DNA from: a bacterium
GTDB lineage: Bacteria; Bacteroidota; Bacteroidia; NS11-12g; UBA955
Direction: 5' to 3'
Length of the DNA: 64,000 nucleotides
Assembly: GCA_029945665.1 (NCBI GenBank)
Contig: JAQSCZ010000096.1
Location: 28,862 to 92,861, forward strand
The notes beneath the pieces were generated by a model. It had not been told where the DNA came from and did no database searches. It saw only the letters and a list, made by a program, of their open reading frames with translations. Below, in pieces: positions 9,807 to 18,899 of this stretch (within the stretch, counting starts at the first letter, position 1; every line of letters starts with the position of its first letter). A program made the translations under genes and the position numbers.

Positions 9807-10460
9807 ATGCTTACCAAACAACAAATCGCCAAAAGAATCGCTTCGGAATTAAAAGATGGATTTTATGTTAACCTAGGTATTGGTATTCCTACGCTTGTTG
9901 CCAATTACATTCCCGAAGGCGTGGAGGTAATTTTACAATCTGAAAATGGCTTACTGGGGATGGGTCCGTTTCCATTTGAAGGCGATGAAGATGCGGATCT
10001 GATAAATGCCGGTAAACAAACCATCACCACTGTTCCTGGTTCCTCTTTCTTTGACAGTGCTGTAAGTTTTGGAATGATAAGGGCTGGAAAAGTAGATCTG
10101 ACTGTATTAGGGGCTATGGAAGTAAGCGATAATGGCGATATTGCTAATTGGAAGATTCCCGGTAAAATGGTGAAAGGCATGGGCGGTGCTATGGATTTAG
10201 TAGCCAGTGCAAAAAATATAATTGTAGCCATGCAACATGTTAACAAAGCAGGAGAATCTAAATTATTAAGCAAATGTGATTTACCTATTACAGGTTTAGG
10301 TTGTGTTAAAAAAGTAGTGACCGAATTGGGTGTATTTGATATCAACGAAAATGGTTTCGAAATGGTAGAAATAGCTCCTGGAGTAACAGTTGAAGAGGTA
10401 AAATCAAAAACAATTGGTCGCCTTGTAATTAGCGAAAACCTGAAAACGATTGAAATTTAA
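9807..10460 (+). CDS. scoB: 3-oxoacid CoA-transferase subunit B
   Basis: This 217-residue protein is the B (beta) subunit of a 3-oxoacid (succinyl- or acetoacetyl-) CoA-transferase, which moves CoA between a dicarboxylic or short acyl donor and a 3-oxoacid. Family marks are IAKRIASELKDGFYVNLGIGIPTLV at the start (quoted in part: GFYVNLGIGIPTLVANY), the catalytic glutamate in LQSENGLLGMGPFP, and GKMVKGMGGAMDL. I chose the ATG at 9807 (MLTKQQIAKR), because the upstream GTG at 9783 adds residues unlike the family. The A subunit, normally adjacent, is not in this window: upstream lies a surface-protein gene and downstream a convergent gene. The two convergent genes overlap by 3 bases at their stops. 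Confidence 0.9.
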   Translation: MLTKQQIAKRIASELKDGFYVNLGIGIPTLVANYIPEGVEVILQSENGLLGMGPFPFEGDEDADLINAGKQTITTVPGSSFFDSAVSFGMIRAGKVDLTVLGAMEVSDNGDIANWKIPGKMVKGMGGAMDLVASAKNIIVAMQHVNKAGESKLLSKCDLPITGLGCVKKVVTELGVFDINENGFEMVEIAPGVTVEEVKSKTIGRLVISENLKTIEI

Positions 10461-11605
10461 TTATCTTCTGTAGGAGCCGGTTCAGGCTTAGCCAATTTAG
10501 GCTTTTGCTTAAGTAACAATCCATCGTCGTTGTATAATTCATACAATACTAATTTTCCTTCGGCATTGTAGTATTTCCACTCTCCTACCATTATACCTTC
10601 TTTATAAAATCCTTCAACATGATTGTCTTGGTTGTATAAGCCAGCTTTAAAAACACCATCTAATTTGCCCATTTTATAAGTTCCAAATTGATCGAGCCTA
10701 TGCTCATAATCGGCATGGTATCTATTATCTCCAAGATTGGACATAACTTTTTCAGATGCATAAATTTTAAATGGTCCGTCAAATACATTGTCAGTGAAAG
10801 TATACATACTCAAAGTATCGCCAATTTCGTTAAATGTAACCCAAATACCTTCTTTTAAACCCATCTTATAATTTTCGATTTTTAAAATACTTCCAAAAAC
10901 ATTGTCCCAGTAATAGGAAACACTGTCTTGAATACCGTCTTTAAAATAACTTTCTTCGGCCAAGGTTCCGTTTAGGTGATAGCGTAAAAATTTGCCTTCC
11001 CTAATTCCAAGGCTATAGGTGGTTACCAAACGAATATTGCCGGCCTCATAATAAGTCTCCATTTTGCCATTGGGTTTCTCATTTAACAGTTCTACTTTTT
11101 GCTCGATATTCCCATTGTTATAATACGATATAGAAAGTCCTGTCTTAACTCCCATTATATAGGTAAAAGTATATTTGGGATTGCCGTTATCATAAAAAGC
11201 ATTGACAGTACTGTCCAACAAGTCACCAACATATTTACCAGTTAACTTCAATTTACCATTTGAATGAAAATACTGAAAGGGTCCATTGCGTTTCCCTTCC
11301 TTGAATGATAGCTTTGCTCTTACCAAAACACCACCACTAAAATATTCAGTTTTTGTGCCATCAATCAACCCATTTTTCCATTGAATTTCCTGCATTTTGG
11401 TATTATCTTTAAAGGTTTCAATACTAATGCCAGTATATGGTTGATCTCTAAAATAATAAACATCATTATTATTAATCAATTCCGAAAAAGGAACTTTTCT
11501 GATGGTTGGCCGCGAAGTCGTTACAGGTGGCGTAACCTTGGTTTTTTGCCCATATGTATGAGCAGATATTAACAATGTGATGAAAAAAATGAAACCTTTT
11601 GTCAT
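10457..11605 (-). CDS. Exported MORN-repeat protein (YwqK-like)
   Basis: This 382-residue protein has a signal peptide (cleavage near TYGQ) followed by about a dozen MORN_2 type repeats of the form G-x-x-x-x-Y-x-x-G-x-x-x-x-x-x-x-Y, such as NGPFQYFHSNGKLKLTGKY and GKMETYYEAGNIRLVTTYS. Proteins of this kind are common in Bacteroidota and are often annotated as YwqK antitoxin-like, but no toxin partner is visible here and the function is unknown. The likely location is the periplasm or outer membrane. The C-terminus ends in a Pro/Glu-rich tail. The ATG at 11605 lies only 4 bases behind a strong promoter -7 box, so its mRNA may be leaderless. Confidence 0.75.
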   Translation of the reverse strand: MTKGFIFFITLLISAHTYGQKTKVTPPVTTSRPTIRKVPFSELINNNDVYYFRDQPYTGISIETFKDNTKMQEIQWKNGLIDGTKTEYFSGGVLVRAKLSFKEGKRNGPFQYFHSNGKLKLTGKYVGDLLDSTVNAFYDNGNPKYTFTYIMGVKTGLSISYYNNGNIEQKVELLNEKPNGKMETYYEAGNIRLVTTYSLGIREGKFLRYHLNGTLAEESYFKDGIQDSVSYYWDNVFGSILKIENYKMGLKEGIWVTFNEIGDTLSMYTFTDNVFDGPFKIYASEKVMSNLGDNRYHADYEHRLDQFGTYKMGKLDGVFKAGLYNQDNHVEGFYKEGIMVGEWKYYNAEGKLVLYELYNDDGLLLKQKPKLAKPEPAPTEDN

Positions 11606-11951
11606 GTTGCAAAATTAGTTGGTTTAATAAGAGTTTACAATTTTAGAATTCAACAAATATCAATAACTTATTTACGATGTCTGTCTATTTAAACATTCAG
11701 CATTCAAAATTTTGCGACTAATTGACAAATTCATGAAATTAACTTTCTATTAACGCTAAATTCATTCACTATATTGTCAACCAAGACCATGTATTGGCCT
11801 TATAAATTTGACTTATTAAACCTATTAATATTCTAATATAAAAATAGTTATAATCCTAGCCTCTATGCAAATAATCGATAAATTTTAGACCTAATTAGCC
11901 CTAAATTTGTCATATTATCTTAAATTTGCACAAAATTTTCCAAAAGCGTTC
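11606..11951. other. Divergent intergenic region with several promoter motifs
   Basis: These 346 AT-rich bases separate the MORN gene (minus) from the polysaccharide exporter (plus). Besides the minus-strand promoter there are three plus-strand matches to TAnnTTTG, all TAAATTTG: 11803-11810, 11902-11909 and 11921-11928. The last is 23 bases before the ATG at 11952 and is the most likely start site of the exporter operon. I see no reading frame or RNA gene here. Confidence 0.55.
11610..11640 (-). promoter_or_regulatory. Bacteroidota-type promoter of the MORN-repeat gene
   Basis: Minus-strand TTG (11638-11640), 20 bases, then TAATTTTG (11610-11617). Only CAAC separates the -7 box from the ATG at 11605, which would put the transcription start on or next to the start codon. 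Confidence 0.7.
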
Positions 11952-12722
11952 ATGACCAAATTACCCCTGTTTAACAAAGGTTTTCAAAATGCTGTGCTCA
12001 GTTTAGCACTTAAAACCATTAAATTGAGGTATAAAAATTCATTCTTAGGCATCTTTTGGAGCATGCTTAATCCATTGATATTTTTAACAATACTCATTAT
12101 TGTATTTAAACAAATCAATCACATTGAGCACTTTGCATTGTACGCTTTAACAGGATTAATCTTTTGGAACTTCATTTCTGCATCTATATTGCAAGTGCTT
12201 ACCTCCTTTATTGACAATGCCTCTATTTTAAAATCGATTAATTTACACCCATTTTGTTTTCCATTATCGGCAATGGTAGCAGCTGTGTTTAATTTAATGT
12301 TAACTTTACTTCCCTTTTTTGTTATCATGTTTTTTCTTGGTTATGAAATGAATTGGAGCTTCTTGGCATTTTTTCCTTTTACAATCATCACCGCCATTTT
12401 TGTTTTAGGTCTAGGTATGTTTATGGGAACTGTTAATGTTTTTTTTAGAGATATTCAATTATTATGGACAACGATAATACCTGCGTTCTTTTATTTTACA
12501 CCGATTGCCTATACCCCTGAACTACTTAATGAAAATCAAAGGTTTCTGCTGAAACTGAATCCATTTTATTATTTCGTGGAATCCTATCATGATATTTTTT
12601 ACCGATCGGTATTCCCCAGTTTCGAGAACTTCGGTATGAGTTTATTCATCGCCTTATTAAGCATTACAATTGGCTATGCTGCCTTCAATAAATATAGAAA
12701 GGGGTTTATTTCAAATATCTAA
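11952..12722 (+). CDS. ABC-2 type polysaccharide export permease (Wzm-like)
   Basis: This is the membrane subunit of an ABC exporter for surface polysaccharide, moving lipid-linked glycan across the inner membrane. The 256-residue protein has about six hydrophobic segments. It opens with the amphipathic region typical of the family (LKTIKLRYKNSFLGIFWSML), then LNPLIFLTILIIVFKQI, and carries the late motif NPFYYFVESYHDIFY. I chose the ATG at 11952 over the in-frame start at 11907, because a TAAATTTG promoter box lies at 11921-11928, inside the longer frame. Its stop overlaps the start of the ATPase gene in a TAATG, so the two are translationally coupled. Confidence 0.9.
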   Translation: MTKLPLFNKGFQNAVLSLALKTIKLRYKNSFLGIFWSMLNPLIFLTILIIVFKQINHIEHFALYALTGLIFWNFISASILQVLTSFIDNASILKSINLHPFCFPLSAMVAAVFNLMLTLLPFFVIMFFLGYEMNWSFLAFFPFTIITAIFVLGLGMFMGTVNVFFRDIQLLWTTIIPAFFYFTPIAYTPELLNENQRFLLKLNPFYYFVESYHDIFYRSVFPSFENFGMSLFIALLSITIGYAAFNKYRKGFISNI

Positions 12723-13465
12723 TGAATTCAGTTGAACCAATGATACGATTAACCAATGTGGACATTTGTTTTTATGTTCAAGAGAATGGTTTTGTCTCAA
12801 TGAAAGACTTTTTACTGCATCCAGGAAAATACAAATTACTACAAAAAAGTTTTGTTTTAAAAGACGTCAATCTTCAAATCAATAAAGGTGAATCCTTCGC
12901 CTTATTGGGCAAAAATGGCTCGGGTAAAAGCACCCTATTAAGGGCTTTATCTGGCATTATTACGCCCGACAAAGGCACCATAGAATTATTCGGTGCTGTG
13001 GCGCCATTATTGGGATTAGGCGTTGGTTTAGAGCATGAATTGACTGGCATAGAGAATATCAAATTATCATGTGCTTTAATGGGTATGACCAAAGCAGAAA
13101 TAAAACTCAGATTGCCTGAAATTATATCATTTTCAGAGTTAGGTGAAGCGATTAATTGGCAAGTAAAACGCTACAGTACAGGCATGATGAGTCGATTATC
13201 ATTTAGCATTGCCATTATCAAGCAACCTGAAATTTTACTTATCGATGAGGTGTTATCTGTTGGCGATTTAGGCTTCCAACAAAAATGCATGAAAAAAGTA
13301 ATGGAAATAAAAAACAATGGTGCAACCATCATATTTGTTTCACATAATTTTGAAGAAGTCAGCAATATGTGTACAAGAGCCGCATTGGTTAACGATGGCA
13401 CTGTTGAATTCGTAGGTTCGGTAAAGGAAGTTGGAGAGCGTTATAATCATTTATTTGACAATTAA
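12722..13465 (+). CDS. ABC transporter ATP-binding protein for polysaccharide export (Wzt-like, short form)
   Basis: This cytoplasmic ATPase subunit pairs with the permease just upstream. Visible motifs are the Walker A GKNGSGKS at 63-70, an atypical signature YSTGMMSRLSFSIA at 151-164, Walker B ILLIDEVLSVGD at 171-182, and the switch histidine in IIFVSHNFEEV. The protein has 247 residues and ends soon after the nucleotide-binding domain. It therefore lacks the C-terminal carbohydrate-binding domain of the longer Wzt proteins that recognise a capped O-antigen, which suggests export without chain-end recognition; this is inference from the family. It overlaps the permease by one base and the first glycosyltransferase follows 2 bases later, so the four genes form one operon. 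Confidence 0.92.
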   Translation: MNSVEPMIRLTNVDICFYVQENGFVSMKDFLLHPGKYKLLQKSFVLKDVNLQINKGESFALLGKNGSGKSTLLRALSGIITPDKGTIELFGAVAPLLGLGVGLEHELTGIENIKLSCALMGMTKAEIKLRLPEIISFSELGEAINWQVKRYSTGMMSRLSFSIAIIKQPEILLIDEVLSVGDLGFQQKCMKKVMEIKNNGATIIFVSHNFEEVSNMCTRAALVNDGTVEFVGSVKEVGERYNHLFDN

Positions 13466-13467
13466 AA

Positions 13468-15459
13468 ATGCCAGATACCAATCACAACACAAATAACAAT
13501 CTTGCCAATCAGAATCATAACAAAGAGGCTGAATATACAACCTTATTGAAAGCAGTTAAAAATTATGAAGAGCGAATTAAAGAAATTGAAGGCAGTGTTT
13601 ATTGGAAGTCATATTTGTTTTTTACAAAAACAAAATTAATTTTAACAAGTGATAGCTATTTAAAGAGTGATAAATGGCGATTTTTTCAACGTGTTCGTTT
13701 TCTTGTCTCTCAACCTGGCTTATTTTTAATCAAAAAATTTGCGCTCCAATTATTTCGTTTAGTTTTTGGCAAAGTGAACTCTCTTATTGGACTGCGTCGA
13801 GAAGAAGAAAATCATGCTTATAAAATATTCAAAGAGAAGAAATTCCCGAGACCCAGCGACTTGAAGGCAATGCATGAAAATATTGTTAATTTCTCAAAAT
13901 CACCTTCTTTTGAATTATATGTCAAAGTAAATGGCGAGAATTTCAAATATCTCAATGCGTTTTTGAATGCTTTAGAGAAACAAATTTACACCAAATTTAA
14001 TGTTTGTTTTTTGGTTAATGACAGTTCAGATATTATTCATTACACATTAAGCAAAGTTATCAACCGCGATGAAAAATATAGAGCCATGGCCTTTGCTGAT
14101 TTAAATTCAAAAACCAACTCAATTTTAGGCGAATATGTTATAGTAACTGAATTGTCTTGCATGCTAGCCCCTAGCTGCTTTTATGAATTTATAAATGCAA
14201 TTAACGGCAAAAAAAATCTTGATTTTATATATACAGACAATGATTATATAGCTGAAGAATCTGAATCTACTGAATATACAGAAAACCCATATTTCAAACC
14301 CGATTGGAGCCCGCATACGATTTTGTCAAGAAATTACATAGGTAAAACATTTATGGTTTCAAGGTCGGTTTGGCAATCTATTGATAGTGCGATTATGCCT
14401 AATATTTACGGCTTGATACTTCACCTCACTAATAATTCAAATAAAATTCATCACATTCCTAAAATTCTTTATCACGAATTTCCTGAATCCATTAATTTCA
14501 AACGCATATTAAATAATCACAATGCCTTAAATCGATTTTTAAAAACGAAATATGTCGATGCCTTCGCTAAGTTTTCAGAAGAAGCATTGGGTAGCTTCGA
14601 ACCCCATTTTAAGATTAAGGAAGAAGCCTTAATTAGTATTATTATTCCTTGCCGAAACAAAGCCAATATTTTAGAAAGTTGTCTTAAATCTATTTTTGAA
14701 AAATCCAGCTATAAAAACTTTGAGATCATCATTATTGACAATGGTAGTACCGAAAAAAGCTTCAGTAGCACCGTTGCGCAATGGGAATTCAACTATCCTG
14801 AAAAAATTAAAAGTATAAGAATTGATATTCCTTTTAATTATTCCATCTTAAATAACCTGGCCGCAAAAGAAGCCAATGGTCAGTATTTACTTTTCTTAAA
14901 CAACGACACAGAACTTATATCCGCAAATTTATTTGACAATTTATTGCAAATAGCGCAGTTGGAAAATGTAGGAATGGTCGGTCCAAAACTCCTTTATCCA
15001 AACGATACTTTACAACATGTTGGCATTGTACTCTCTGTTGATGAAGTTGGAACACATGTATATTCGGGCGCACACAAGGACACAGCTGGGTATTACAATA
15101 ACACCAATTGCATGACCAATTATACGGCAGTTACAGGGGCCTGTATGATGATTAAGAAAGAGCGATTTGATTCGATTGGTGGGTTCGATGAACAATTGGC
15201 TGTTGATTGTAATGATGTAGAGTTATGTTGCCGCTTGATGTCCGAAGGTTATTACAATGTTTACGTACCTTGGGTTCAAATGTACCATTACGAATGTTTA
15301 ACACGGGGTAATCCAATCATCAGTAAAAAATCGCTACAAAATCAAACCATGGAAAAAGCGTATTTCATAGAAAAATGGTCCGATATCATTAACAATGATC
15401 CTTTTTACAATATAAACCTTTCGCGTTCTTCTAAATATTTTGAAATCGTAAATGACTAA
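13468..15459 (+). CDS. Two-domain GT2-family glycosyltransferase
   Basis: This 663-residue cytoplasmic glycosyltransferase probably helps assemble the glycan exported by the adjacent ABC transporter. Residues 1-60 are Asn-rich then charged, with a short coiled coil. About 135-380 is a degenerate GT2-like domain with the recognisable YTDNDYIAE and PYFKPDWSPHTILSRNYIG motifs of O-antigen glycosyltransferases. About 390-640 is an intact GT2 domain: ISIIIPCRNKANILESCLKS, IIIDNGSTEKS, the metal-binding LLFLNNDTELI, and GGFDEQLAVDCNDVELCCRL. Only the second domain carries a clear DxD-like motif (NNDTE), so the first may be inactive or have another donor. Donor and acceptor cannot be read from the sequence. 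Confidence 0.88.
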   Translation: MPDTNHNTNNNLANQNHNKEAEYTTLLKAVKNYEERIKEIEGSVYWKSYLFFTKTKLILTSDSYLKSDKWRFFQRVRFLVSQPGLFLIKKFALQLFRLVFGKVNSLIGLRREEENHAYKIFKEKKFPRPSDLKAMHENIVNFSKSPSFELYVKVNGENFKYLNAFLNALEKQIYTKFNVCFLVNDSSDIIHYTLSKVINRDEKYRAMAFADLNSKTNSILGEYVIVTELSCMLAPSCFYEFINAINGKKNLDFIYTDNDYIAEESESTEYTENPYFKPDWSPHTILSRNYIGKTFMVSRSVWQSIDSAIMPNIYGLILHLTNNSNKIHHIPKILYHEFPESINFKRILNNHNALNRFLKTKYVDAFAKFSEEALGSFEPHFKIKEEALISIIIPCRNKANILESCLKSIFEKSSYKNFEIIIIDNGSTEKSFSSTVAQWEFNYPEKIKSIRIDIPFNYSILNNLAAKEANGQYLLFLNNDTELISANLFDNLLQIAQLENVGMVGPKLLYPNDTLQHVGIVLSVDEVGTHVYSGAHKDTAGYYNNTNCMTNYTAVTGACMMIKKERFDSIGGFDEQLAVDCNDVELCCRLMSEGYYNVYVPWVQMYHYECLTRGNPIISKKSLQNQTMEKAYFIEKWSDIINNDPFYNINLSRSSKYFEIVND

Positions 15460-17569
15460 TACAAAACCAAAATATAGTTTTTTGATTCCCGTATTCAATA
15501 CCGGAGAATTGCTTTATGAAACACTAGATTCAATAGTTAATCAAACTTTTGACACCAGTACATTTCAAATAATTATTGTCGATGATTGCTCAACCGATTC
15601 ACTTACCATTAGAATTATTGACACCCTGCTTACTCACCCAATTTACAAAGGATTAGCATTAACAATTGCCCGCAATAAAAAAAACAGCTGGTTAGCTGAA
15701 ACACGCAATGTTGCAGCGAGATTAGCCACTGGCGAGTATTTAGTTTGTTTAGATAGCGATGATACATTAGAACCTGATTTTATTAAACATTGCCATTTGG
15801 CATTTGCTGCTTATCCCAATGCGTCATGGGTCTATCCAAGTGTTCGTAAATTTGGTTATAAGAACAGTGTCGATATAATGCCAAATTTTTCTTCGAAACA
15901 ATTGTTTTTATCCAATTACGTGGTGGCAGTTTCTCCTGTTAAAAGAACGCTTTGGATTGCATTAAATGGTCAAAAAACGCATCCACTTTCAGCCAATGTT
16001 AAATTATTTGAGGATTGGGATTTTTGGCAACGCGCAATAGGCAAAGGTTATTTTGGGGTACCTATCAAAAAAATTATTTTTAATTACCGCCAAAATATCC
16101 GGTCTTTAATAACAAGAAGTGAAGATGAAGGCAACCTATCAACTTTACTGGCATACAGAAGCAATTGGAAATCTGTTTTTGGGTTAAAATATTCTCAAAA
16201 AAATTACGAAAAAAACAATGATCAATTCAAAAGTAATTTTGGTTTTTTCTCCAGAATACTGCGAAAAGCAGTTAAACTAATTTTCAATCGCAATCCTTCA
16301 AATTTAAGAATTGGCGATTTAATACTTTTTATTTTTGCACCCTCGATATTCGCAAAAAGAAAAGCAAGTAATTCTTCAAGTTTAACAAAAGCTCACAAAA
16401 TGGCCGGTTTTAAAACTGGCTTTAAACTAACATTAGATGTGAATCTAGCGCCTATTAACGACTTAAATAACACCGTTATTTGTGGTCACTTTTGGTGGCA
16501 TACCGGTGGAGCCGAAAATATATTATTAGACTATGTCAAAAATCTATCGAAGAATGGTTTCAAGGTAGTAGATGTTGTAAATGAAAGTCAAAAAGAGTCT
16601 GGTGTTTTAAGGTCAAAGTTTGAAGAAACAACAGATGAACAATTCGCTTTAGATGAAATTGCAGATGGCCCATATCCGAGGTTATTAGCTTTATGGGAAC
16701 TGATTAAATTAGAAAAACCAAAGATCATATTCATTATGAGCAATCCTTTTTTGTATTTGCTTGCTCCACTTATTCGTGAAAAACTGCCAAATACTGTAAT
16801 TTTCGACTTGTTGCACTGTGAAGAATATGATGAAAATGGCTGGTTTGAAACTGCATACAATTATCAGAATCACATACACCATCGCATTGTAATTAGTGAC
16901 TTTTGGAAGAAAGTATTAATAGAAAAATACTATGAAAATGCTGATAAAATTCATGTTGTGTTTAACATGATTGATCACGATAGTTTTACAAATAAGGCCC
17001 TTGATAAACGCGTTACACTTAACAATTTAAAAATTGATAGTAATAAACGAATTATAGGATTCTTGGGTCGATTTCATGAACAAAAACGCCCTGATTTATT
17101 TGTTGACCTAGTCGAAAAAATGGCAAACAATTCGGATTACCACTTTCTGATGGCTGGCAGTGGAGAGATGCTTGAAAAGCTTGAGACCCGAATTAAAGCA
17201 TTACCAAATTTAACGTATTTAGGCAAAACCAATTCACCAGAAAAGATTCTTCCACTTTTCGATATTGCTGTTTTTCCGAGTCGATTTGAAGGCTATGCAT
17301 TGGTTAGTATGGAATGTGCACACTTATCGATTCCTGTAATTGTGCCGCAAATAAATGGCTTTAGAGAACAAATTGAAAATGGCAATTTCGGAAAAATGTA
17401 TGAAATAATTAATGATAATAAGGATGTTGAACAAATAAAAGACCTGATTACTAATCACTTTGAAGAAATAATTGAATTAGGTAAAAATGGTCCAGATTTC
17501 ATACACAAATTTCACAACAAATCAAAAATAGAAAACTCACTAAATCAACTATTTAGAATCCATATATAA
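15452..17569 (+). CDS. Fused GT2-GT4 bifunctional glycosyltransferase
   Basis: This 705-residue protein joins two glycosyltransferases of different folds. Residues 1-230 are a GT-A fold GT2 domain: FLIPVFNTGELLYETLDSIV, IIIVDDCSTDS, the DxD-type LVCLDSDDTLEPDF, and FEDWDFWQRAIG. Residues about 345-700 are a GT-B fold GT4 domain: VICGHFWWHTGGAENILLDY at the N-lobe, IIGFLGRFHEQKRPDLFVDL, and the nucleotide-sugar binding VFPSRFEGYALVSMECA with its conserved E-x7-E pair. Between them is a linker of about 100 residues with two basic, hydrophobic patches that might bind membrane. The fusion suggests two successive sugar transfers on one polypeptide. The gene overlaps the previous one by 8 bases. 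Confidence 0.88.
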   Translation: MTNTKPKYSFLIPVFNTGELLYETLDSIVNQTFDTSTFQIIIVDDCSTDSLTIRIIDTLLTHPIYKGLALTIARNKKNSWLAETRNVAARLATGEYLVCLDSDDTLEPDFIKHCHLAFAAYPNASWVYPSVRKFGYKNSVDIMPNFSSKQLFLSNYVVAVSPVKRTLWIALNGQKTHPLSANVKLFEDWDFWQRAIGKGYFGVPIKKIIFNYRQNIRSLITRSEDEGNLSTLLAYRSNWKSVFGLKYSQKNYEKNNDQFKSNFGFFSRILRKAVKLIFNRNPSNLRIGDLILFIFAPSIFAKRKASNSSSLTKAHKMAGFKTGFKLTLDVNLAPINDLNNTVICGHFWWHTGGAENILLDYVKNLSKNGFKVVDVVNESQKESGVLRSKFEETTDEQFALDEIADGPYPRLLALWELIKLEKPKIIFIMSNPFLYLLAPLIREKLPNTVIFDLLHCEEYDENGWFETAYNYQNHIHHRIVISDFWKKVLIEKYYENADKIHVVFNMIDHDSFTNKALDKRVTLNNLKIDSNKRIIGFLGRFHEQKRPDLFVDLVEKMANNSDYHFLMAGSGEMLEKLETRIKALPNLTYLGKTNSPEKILPLFDIAVFPSRFEGYALVSMECAHLSIPVIVPQINGFREQIENGNFGKMYEIINDNKDVEQIKDLITNHFEEIIELGKNGPDFIHKFHNKSKIENSLNQLFRIHI

Positions 17570-17675
17570 TTAGTTTTCTATCTTTTATTATAAGTTTTTT
17601 ATATTAACCATAAAAAAATGGTAAATATTTTATTAATTTGAAGAAAATTATCGTTCCTTTTTAGACCTACATTAT

Positions 17676-18254
17676 TTGAAAACAGCTAATAGTTATACCA
17701 AACAGATATTTTGCATTGAGGGCGATTGGCATCCCGATTTACGTCAAAAAGACACCATTGAAAACGCTTTGCGCTTTATGGAAACCGCGAGCGGAATGAA
17801 AGTCAAATATATCCACCGACATTGCAGCACACCCGAAGAATTAGAACATCGTATAAAAGAATACGAAAAGAAAATATACGACCAATTTAGTATTTTTTAT
17901 TTGGCTTTTCACGGTGTCCCTAACGGATTAAAGCTCAATCAAAAAACTATCCTCTCGCTCGATGAATTGGCCAATATGGCAGAGAATAAGTTGCAAAATA
18001 AAATTCTTCATTTAGGCAGTTGTCAAACACTGAACATTGACAAAAGGCATATTAAAAAAATGTTGAAGAAAACGGGCGCTTTGTGCATCAGTGGATTTAA
18101 AAAAGAGGTGCCATTTGTGAGTTCTACTATTTTCGATGTGCTTTACTTCGAAATGTGTCAATACTATAAAAAAATGGATACCATAGAAAAATATATGAAA
18201 ACCTATTATGGCAAACTGATGAAGGAGCTTGAGTTTGTTATGATTTACGAATAA
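17676..18254 (+). CDS. Caspase-like (CHAT/C14-type fold) small protein, DUF6642-like
   Basis: This 192-residue soluble protein has the hallmarks of a caspase-fold cysteine peptidase: a hydrophobic strand ending in YLAFHG (His 79), then LHLGSCQTL (Cys 116), in the order and spacing of the His-Cys dyad. The start KQIFCIEGDWHPDL resembles the family usually labelled DUF6642; I give that from memory and it needs checking. There is no signal peptide, membrane segment or second domain. No ATG precedes the conserved N-terminus, so the TTG at 17676 appears to be the true start. The stop is 10 bases ahead of the first cyclophilin gene, so co-transcription is likely. A protease role is inferred from the dyad only; the substrate is unknown. 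Confidence 0.7.
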   Translation: MKTANSYTKQIFCIEGDWHPDLRQKDTIENALRFMETASGMKVKYIHRHCSTPEELEHRIKEYEKKIYDQFSIFYLAFHGVPNGLKLNQKTILSLDELANMAENKLQNKILHLGSCQTLNIDKRHIKKMLKKTGALCISGFKKEVPFVSSTIFDVLYFEMCQYYKKMDTIEKYMKTYYGKLMKELEFVMIYE

Positions 18255-18264
18255 AAATAAGTTT

Positions 18265-18894
18265 ATGTCAAAAAAAATAATATTAATATTAAGTATTGTA
18301 TTTATAGGAATATTTGCCTGTAAATCTAAAAAAACAAGTGTTCCTGCCGAACCCAAAGAAGAAATTGTAAAATTAAGTACCCAATTTGGCGATATGTATA
18401 TTTGGTTATACAAAGCAACACCGCTCCACAGAGAGAATTTTTTAAAATTGGCCAAAGCTGGTTTTTATGATAGTACGACTTTCCACCGCATTATTTCAGG
18501 ATTTATGATTCAAGGTGGCGATCCAAATAGTAAAGATAAAGATCCATACAACGACGGCATGGGTGGCCCGGGCTATACCATACCTGCCGAAATAAGAGAT
18601 ACTATTATCCATGATAGAGGGGCGTTAGCAGCTGCAAGAACCAATAATCCAGAAAAGGCATCAAGTGGTTCTCAATTCTATATTTGTCACAGTAAAGGAG
18701 GCACTTCATTTCTGAATAGACAATACACTGTATTTGGTATGGTAATGAAAGGGATGAATGTTATAGATAGCATTGCCGAACAGCCAAAAGAGCAGGGAGA
18801 TCGTCCGATTAACGATATCAGAATGAAAGTTACAGTGGAACAGCGTACCTTAAAACAAATTCAAACAGAGTTTAATTATATTCCTAAGCAATAA
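18265..18894 (+). CDS. Cyclophilin-type peptidyl-prolyl isomerase lipoprotein, copy 1
   Basis: This 209-residue lipoprotein catalyses cis-trans isomerisation of X-Pro bonds in the periplasm. The lipobox is IFAC with Cys at about residue 18, after a lysine-started hydrophobic signal. The cyclophilin core is complete: FHRIISGFMIQGGDP (catalytic Arg in FHR), ASSGSQFYICHS and QYTVFGMVMKGMNVIDSI. It ends in FNYIPKQ, the same ending as its neighbour. The two genes are a tandem duplicate pair 5 bases apart. The caspase-like gene upstream is probably in the same transcript. Confidence 0.93.
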   Translation: MSKKIILILSIVFIGIFACKSKKTSVPAEPKEEIVKLSTQFGDMYIWLYKATPLHRENFLKLAKAGFYDSTTFHRIISGFMIQGGDPNSKDKDPYNDGMGGPGYTIPAEIRDTIIHDRGALAAARTNNPEKASSGSQFYICHSKGGTSFLNRQYTVFGMVMKGMNVIDSIAEQPKEQGDRPINDIRMKVTVEQRTLKQIQTEFNYIPKQ

Positions 18895-18899
18895 ATAAA

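Noticed and set aside
17580-17640. Possible terminator after the GT2-GT4 gene
   Set aside because: The only dyad (ACCAT/ATGGT around an A-run) is too short and AT-rich to count as a terminator.
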